A stretch of 64,000 nucleotides of DNA, taken from assembly GCA_022385755.1 (NCBI GenBank), contig MU278377.1, positions 126,267 through 190,266 on the forward strand. Reading direction: 5' to 3'. Every line of letters begins with the position of its first letter. The stretch's first letter is position 1. The notes under the pieces were generated by a model. The model saw nothing but the letters and a program-made list of their open reading frames with translations, had not been told where the DNA came from and did not search any database. The position numbers and the translations under genes were made by a program. Positions 60,420-64,000 of the stretch are shown here, piece by piece. This stretch comes from Trametopsis cervina (Eukaryota > Basidiomycota > Agaricomycetes > Polyporales > Irpicaceae).

Positions 60420-63400
60420 TCATTGAAGGTGTCGCGAAGTAGGGCGTTGAAGAACGAGTGGCAGGGTAACGTTGGTGGGTAAAGGACCTGGGAGTTCGGC
60501 AATGTTACACGCGTCGGTGATACGATCACGGAGTTCTTGACATCGCTGATGTTGGGCTACACAATGTGGTCAGCGATATGGCCTTTCTGTGCACGGCTGA
60601 AGCCTTACCTTGGCATGGCCACAACACGTTGAGAGTATCTAAGGGTATGAGAAGCGATTTCGCAAGTTCCAATGCATGCTTGAGGGTACCGTCGTAATTC
60701 CAGAGAGCCAGACAGATCGAGATTTGACTTGAGTACCACCATGTCTGGAATGGACGCCTTGTTAAGAGATGACCTTGCGTCTCCCCGAGCTCCCTGACCG
60801 AGTTTTTCACTCGCTGGGCGACCTGGTCTTGGTAATACACTTCAAAGACATCAATGACACGACCATGAGAATATCCAAGATAAAAGATACTCACGCCAGT
60901 CTAGAGCCTCTCTCTTGTTGAACTGTCGTGGTTGAGTGTTGTCGATGTCTTGTAACCTGCTGATCGCAGTTAGAGGTAAATAGAATGGAGTGTCGCTACT
61001 GCTTACCGACGGAGCTCGTACGTGATCGTCATCCGAGTGCTGTGAGGAAGATGCTCAATAGATGCGAGCGGAGTAAAGAACTTGCAACGCACTTGTAGAT
61101 ATACTCTCGTGTCAAGTACATTAACGAATTGTCTGCGTTGCAGCAGTGCATCTCGAGAGCATCCTGAATGCACCCAGTTTCAACGAAGGCACGGGCAGCA
61201 AAGGTCGCCCTGTCCTCCATGGTCCAGGTATCTTCCCGCTGACGAATGCAACTTGTCCACAGAAGCATGCTGCGGCAATACAAAGCCCAGACAGAGTCCT
61301 TGGGTGACACCTGACTGGGCTGCGTGCGTGCGTATGCTTCGCCCGGGAATAAAATCGCGTACTGGTCGAAAGACGACGATCAAAAACACGTCAGCTGATA
61401 GCCTTTCTCGGGTCGTATGCAATAGAGCCTTACATTCGATGGCTCCGTGAGATAGAGTTCGATAGGTTCCTGGTGGAAGGCCGCACACTGGGCCGTGTAG
61501 CTAGCGACTAGATTGAGCGCGCTCCAGCAGATCCGACGGCATTCCTCTTTACGCAACTCTTCCGGAGACGCGGGATCCCAAGCTGGCCTGGATGTTTGGT
61601 AGTTATAGTTGTGCTCGACGGGCGAGACAGCATTGGCAGCAAGCAACGGAGAGCAATTACATCTCCTGGGAGCCTCGTACGTTGGTGGGAGATATACGCA
61701 AGGAGGAGACGCCACTTGGAACATGCAGACATCCCCGTCTTCCATATCGATCATAGTAAGAGATAACCCGCGGATGATGCGGTCAACAAACTGTAAGGAC
61801 TGCTCGGCTCTCTCAGGGCTATACTGAGGATGGCACGACGATTCAAAGAGAGCTAGGATCTTGAGATGGGAAGTCAGTGATCTGGGGTGAACGATATTGG
61901 CAGATACCATACCAGTGCTGCTTCAGCCAAGGTGAAGTCCAGACTGCGCGCGTTGCAAGCTGCCTCTAAGGATAACTGGGCAGCATCGCGTAAGGCCAGG
62001 GCAATTCTGCGTCCAGAGCTCCCTCTTTCGAGTTCACTAGCTTGCATCAAATTTGCCATCGCTAACGCAGAAAGAACCAAAGACGGCTGAATCAGGGTGC
62101 GTCGATGAGGATCACGTAGGTTTTCGAAAAACGTGTCCCGATTTAAGAAGAAAAGCCAGTAACTGCTTTCGTTAATGCTGTGCGATTGGGGTCTTTAACT
62201 AACGAGGAACGCCTCAGAAGAGATGCACAAATGCTTACAGGAAGTCAAGGTCATCAAATATAGCTTTCATACTACAGAGTAAGGGACATGAGCCGATGCA
62301 GGTAGGATATTTAAGGCGGTTCGACTAACGATTCTGGGCGAGTAGGGGCATAGGTGTTTAGCAAGTTATCCCACCATGTCCTGCGGGAGTCTTCAAGAGA
62401 AAGAGTAGGGAGAATTTGAGGCTGTTCATCTTCGTGCTGCATACTGATGCTGAAAGGGTGAAAAGGAGAGTGTCTGGGTGCTTGAGGAAGCACATCCTGC
62501 TACCACTGCATTAAATACTGGTTGACGGTGAACCACGCGAGAGCAAAGAGACAGGGTACTTTACTTTAGGATATATTGCCTCTGAGGCAATCCCGCGCGG
62601 CGGCATCGATGTCTCGAGGACGTGTGGTGGCGCCTGGGGCAGATGAACGATCGAAGCGTCTTCGGCCTTTGCGATTAGCATGTTTCGTCTCGCAACGCCC
62701 ATGGCACCCTCTTTGGTTTGGAATGAAACGAGGTTTCCATCATGATCGCCGTCGACCTTGCGCCTCTTCTTGGCCATGATATTGCCACCGTCAGAGGAAT
62801 CGGCCTCCGAGGGCCGCTTCTTGCATGACCTTTGTCGTGTACCAGGTCGCTTATCGGGGCCGCGGCGCTTGGGTACTGCATCGTATTCGCACTCATTACC
62901 CCGCCTAGTGCAGTTATTGCAGACAGGGCGGGTGGAATCGCAACGTATCTTTCGCCCTCGACTGCGATGCCAACAAATTCGTGAGCGAGGGTCGAATATA
63001 CAGAACTCGAGGACGGTATATCTACGTACCATTGTCGACAAGCAATAACTACCGTAGATGCCTCTCGACGGGGTCGCGAGGGCCCTGCTGGGCCCGGGGA
63101 GCTGCTGCCCGCCATGTTGCTCTTTCCGGAAGGAGAGGCTCGCTGCGGCGGTTGCGGCTTCTGCTCGTAGGACGACATGATTATCGACCCTGGCGCTGAC
63201 GATGGCGGAGCGGCATATGAGGCGCGCAGCTGTTGTTGCTCATGAAATCTGCTTTGGGGCAGATTAAAGGAATATTCTTCCGCTGGACTTAAAGTGTTCG
63301 GGTTGTGCACCAGAGGAGGTGAGCCGATGTTTAGATCGAGCACTGGATGATGGATCCTCGTATAATCCACATGCGAATGCGGCAGCATCTGTTGCATGGT

Positions 63401-63760
63401 CGCCGAACCCGGAGGTTGTAAGGTCCCTAAGAGATGAGGAGCCGGAGGCTGTATGCTGAGATCGTGTTGCGTTGAATACCGGGCGTCAAAGGGAGCGGGT
63501 ACCAAAGGCGTTGAGGCGTCGGGGACATGAAGCTGGTGGTTAAGGTGATACCGGACTTTTTTGAGGGCAGAGTAACCAGGTTAGTCAGAAATTGGCGTGA
63601 TAATTGCGATGATAAGCGTACCGTCCGCGGGATACGGCACTTCGAAGACTGGAGAATGTATATCAGAGGTCGACCCTTCTTCGCTAGATTGCACGCCGTC
63701 CTCGATGGTTAGATTAGTGGGAAACGGGGTGTAGAGGTCGATGGCAGCAGCGGCGACCAT
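60420..63760 (-). CDS. Zn(II)2Cys6 transcription factor with fungal-specific regulatory domain
   Basis: Twelve exons are inferred: 63760-63622, 63555-63030, 62961-62565, 62499-62330, 62271-62239, 62177-61913, 61859-61434, 61361-61093, 61039-61007, 60956-60895, 60839-60609 and 60556-60420, giving about 895 residues. After a Pro/Ser-rich N-terminus (about 220 residues), a canonical cluster follows: C-X2-C-X6-C-X6-C-X2-C-X6-C, with RGRKIRCDSTRPVCNNCTRR, split by an intron after the second Cys. Then come a basic linker (RRGPDKRPGTRQR) and a long helical domain (TWWDNLLNTYAPTR; YWLFFLNRDTFFENL; PSLVLSALAMANLMQ; SVWALYCRSMLLW; GHLLTRRPFQTWWYSSQISICLALWN), like the middle-homology region of fungal regulators. 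Targets are unknown. The start codon is the first ATG of an open 5' stretch. Confidence 0.9.
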
Positions 63761-64000
63761 GTCTGTGGTGGTGATGGAGACGATGGGAGGTAGAAACCGG
63801 CAGTTCAGGACATGCAGGGCTTGAAGAGGTGAGGTATAGATATGAAGCCACGCGAGAGAGGGCCTCGGGAAGCTAGAGCAAGTCTTGGTATCCCATGCTC
63901 ACGGCTAATGAACTGTCTAAGACGCTCACGATGGATCTGCAATATCGAACTTTCCTGACAAATATAACGTGTCAGTGAACCGCAATCACATCTCTCTTCG
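63761..64000. promoter_or_regulatory. 5' leader/promoter of the Zn2Cys6 gene
   Basis: On the minus strand the gene's frame stays open upstream of the ATG for about 47 codons, up to a TGA near 63902, without another ATG. It is read as 5' UTR. Confidence 0.35.

Overview
This is nuclear DNA of a filamentous basidiomycete, most likely a mushroom-forming agaricomycete. The evidence is dense short GT-AG introns (mostly 49-68 nt), single-gene transcription units on both strands, a small gene of the basidiomycete DUF6593 type, a Zn(II)2Cys6 regulator with its zinc cluster at the C-terminus, and a fungal adenylate cyclase with RA, LRR, PP2C-like and cyclase domains. I resolved 19 protein-coding genes and rebuilt most of their exons by hand. 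In nearly all cases the spliced frame closes and family motifs run across the junctions. I saw no rRNA, tRNA, CRISPR array, insertion sequence or operon.

Layout. 1-9 kb: three genes for long, low-complexity, unrecognised proteins; the first is cut by the left edge. 10-23 kb: a membrane-anchored METTL24-like methyltransferase, an MCT-type MFS transporter, glyoxalase I, a glycerolipid acyltransferase, signal peptidase subunit Spc3 and a Zn2Cys6 factor. 22.9-30.7 kb: a gene-free island of about 7.7 kb with two families of degenerate medium-length repeats, a nested segmental duplication and several pentanucleotide runs. 30.7-36.4 kb: adenylate cyclase, the core of the cAMP pathway. 38-42 kb: an amino-acid permease and a second METTL24-like gene with the same exon plan as the first. 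45-54.6 kb: a secreted GH2 beta-mannosidase, Sqs1 (R3H plus G-patch), the SNARE Use1 and an MMTAG2-type protein. 57-63.8 kb: a DUF6593 protein, a P-loop kinase-like protein and a second Zn2Cys6 regulator.

The genes do not form a metabolic or defence cluster. They are housekeeping functions (secretory pathway, lipid synthesis, RNA processing, methylglyoxal detoxification, cAMP signalling) with nutrient uptake and regulation. The most notable features are in gene structure: very small exons (11, 11, 13 and 18 nt) that carry essential residues such as the Walker A lysine and a glycosidase nucleophile; one likely GC-AG intron; a TGA in beta-mannosidase that only splicing can remove; the duplicated methyltransferase pair; and the repeat-filled island. 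Splice sites, lengths and residue numbers come from reading by eye and were not checked against transcripts.
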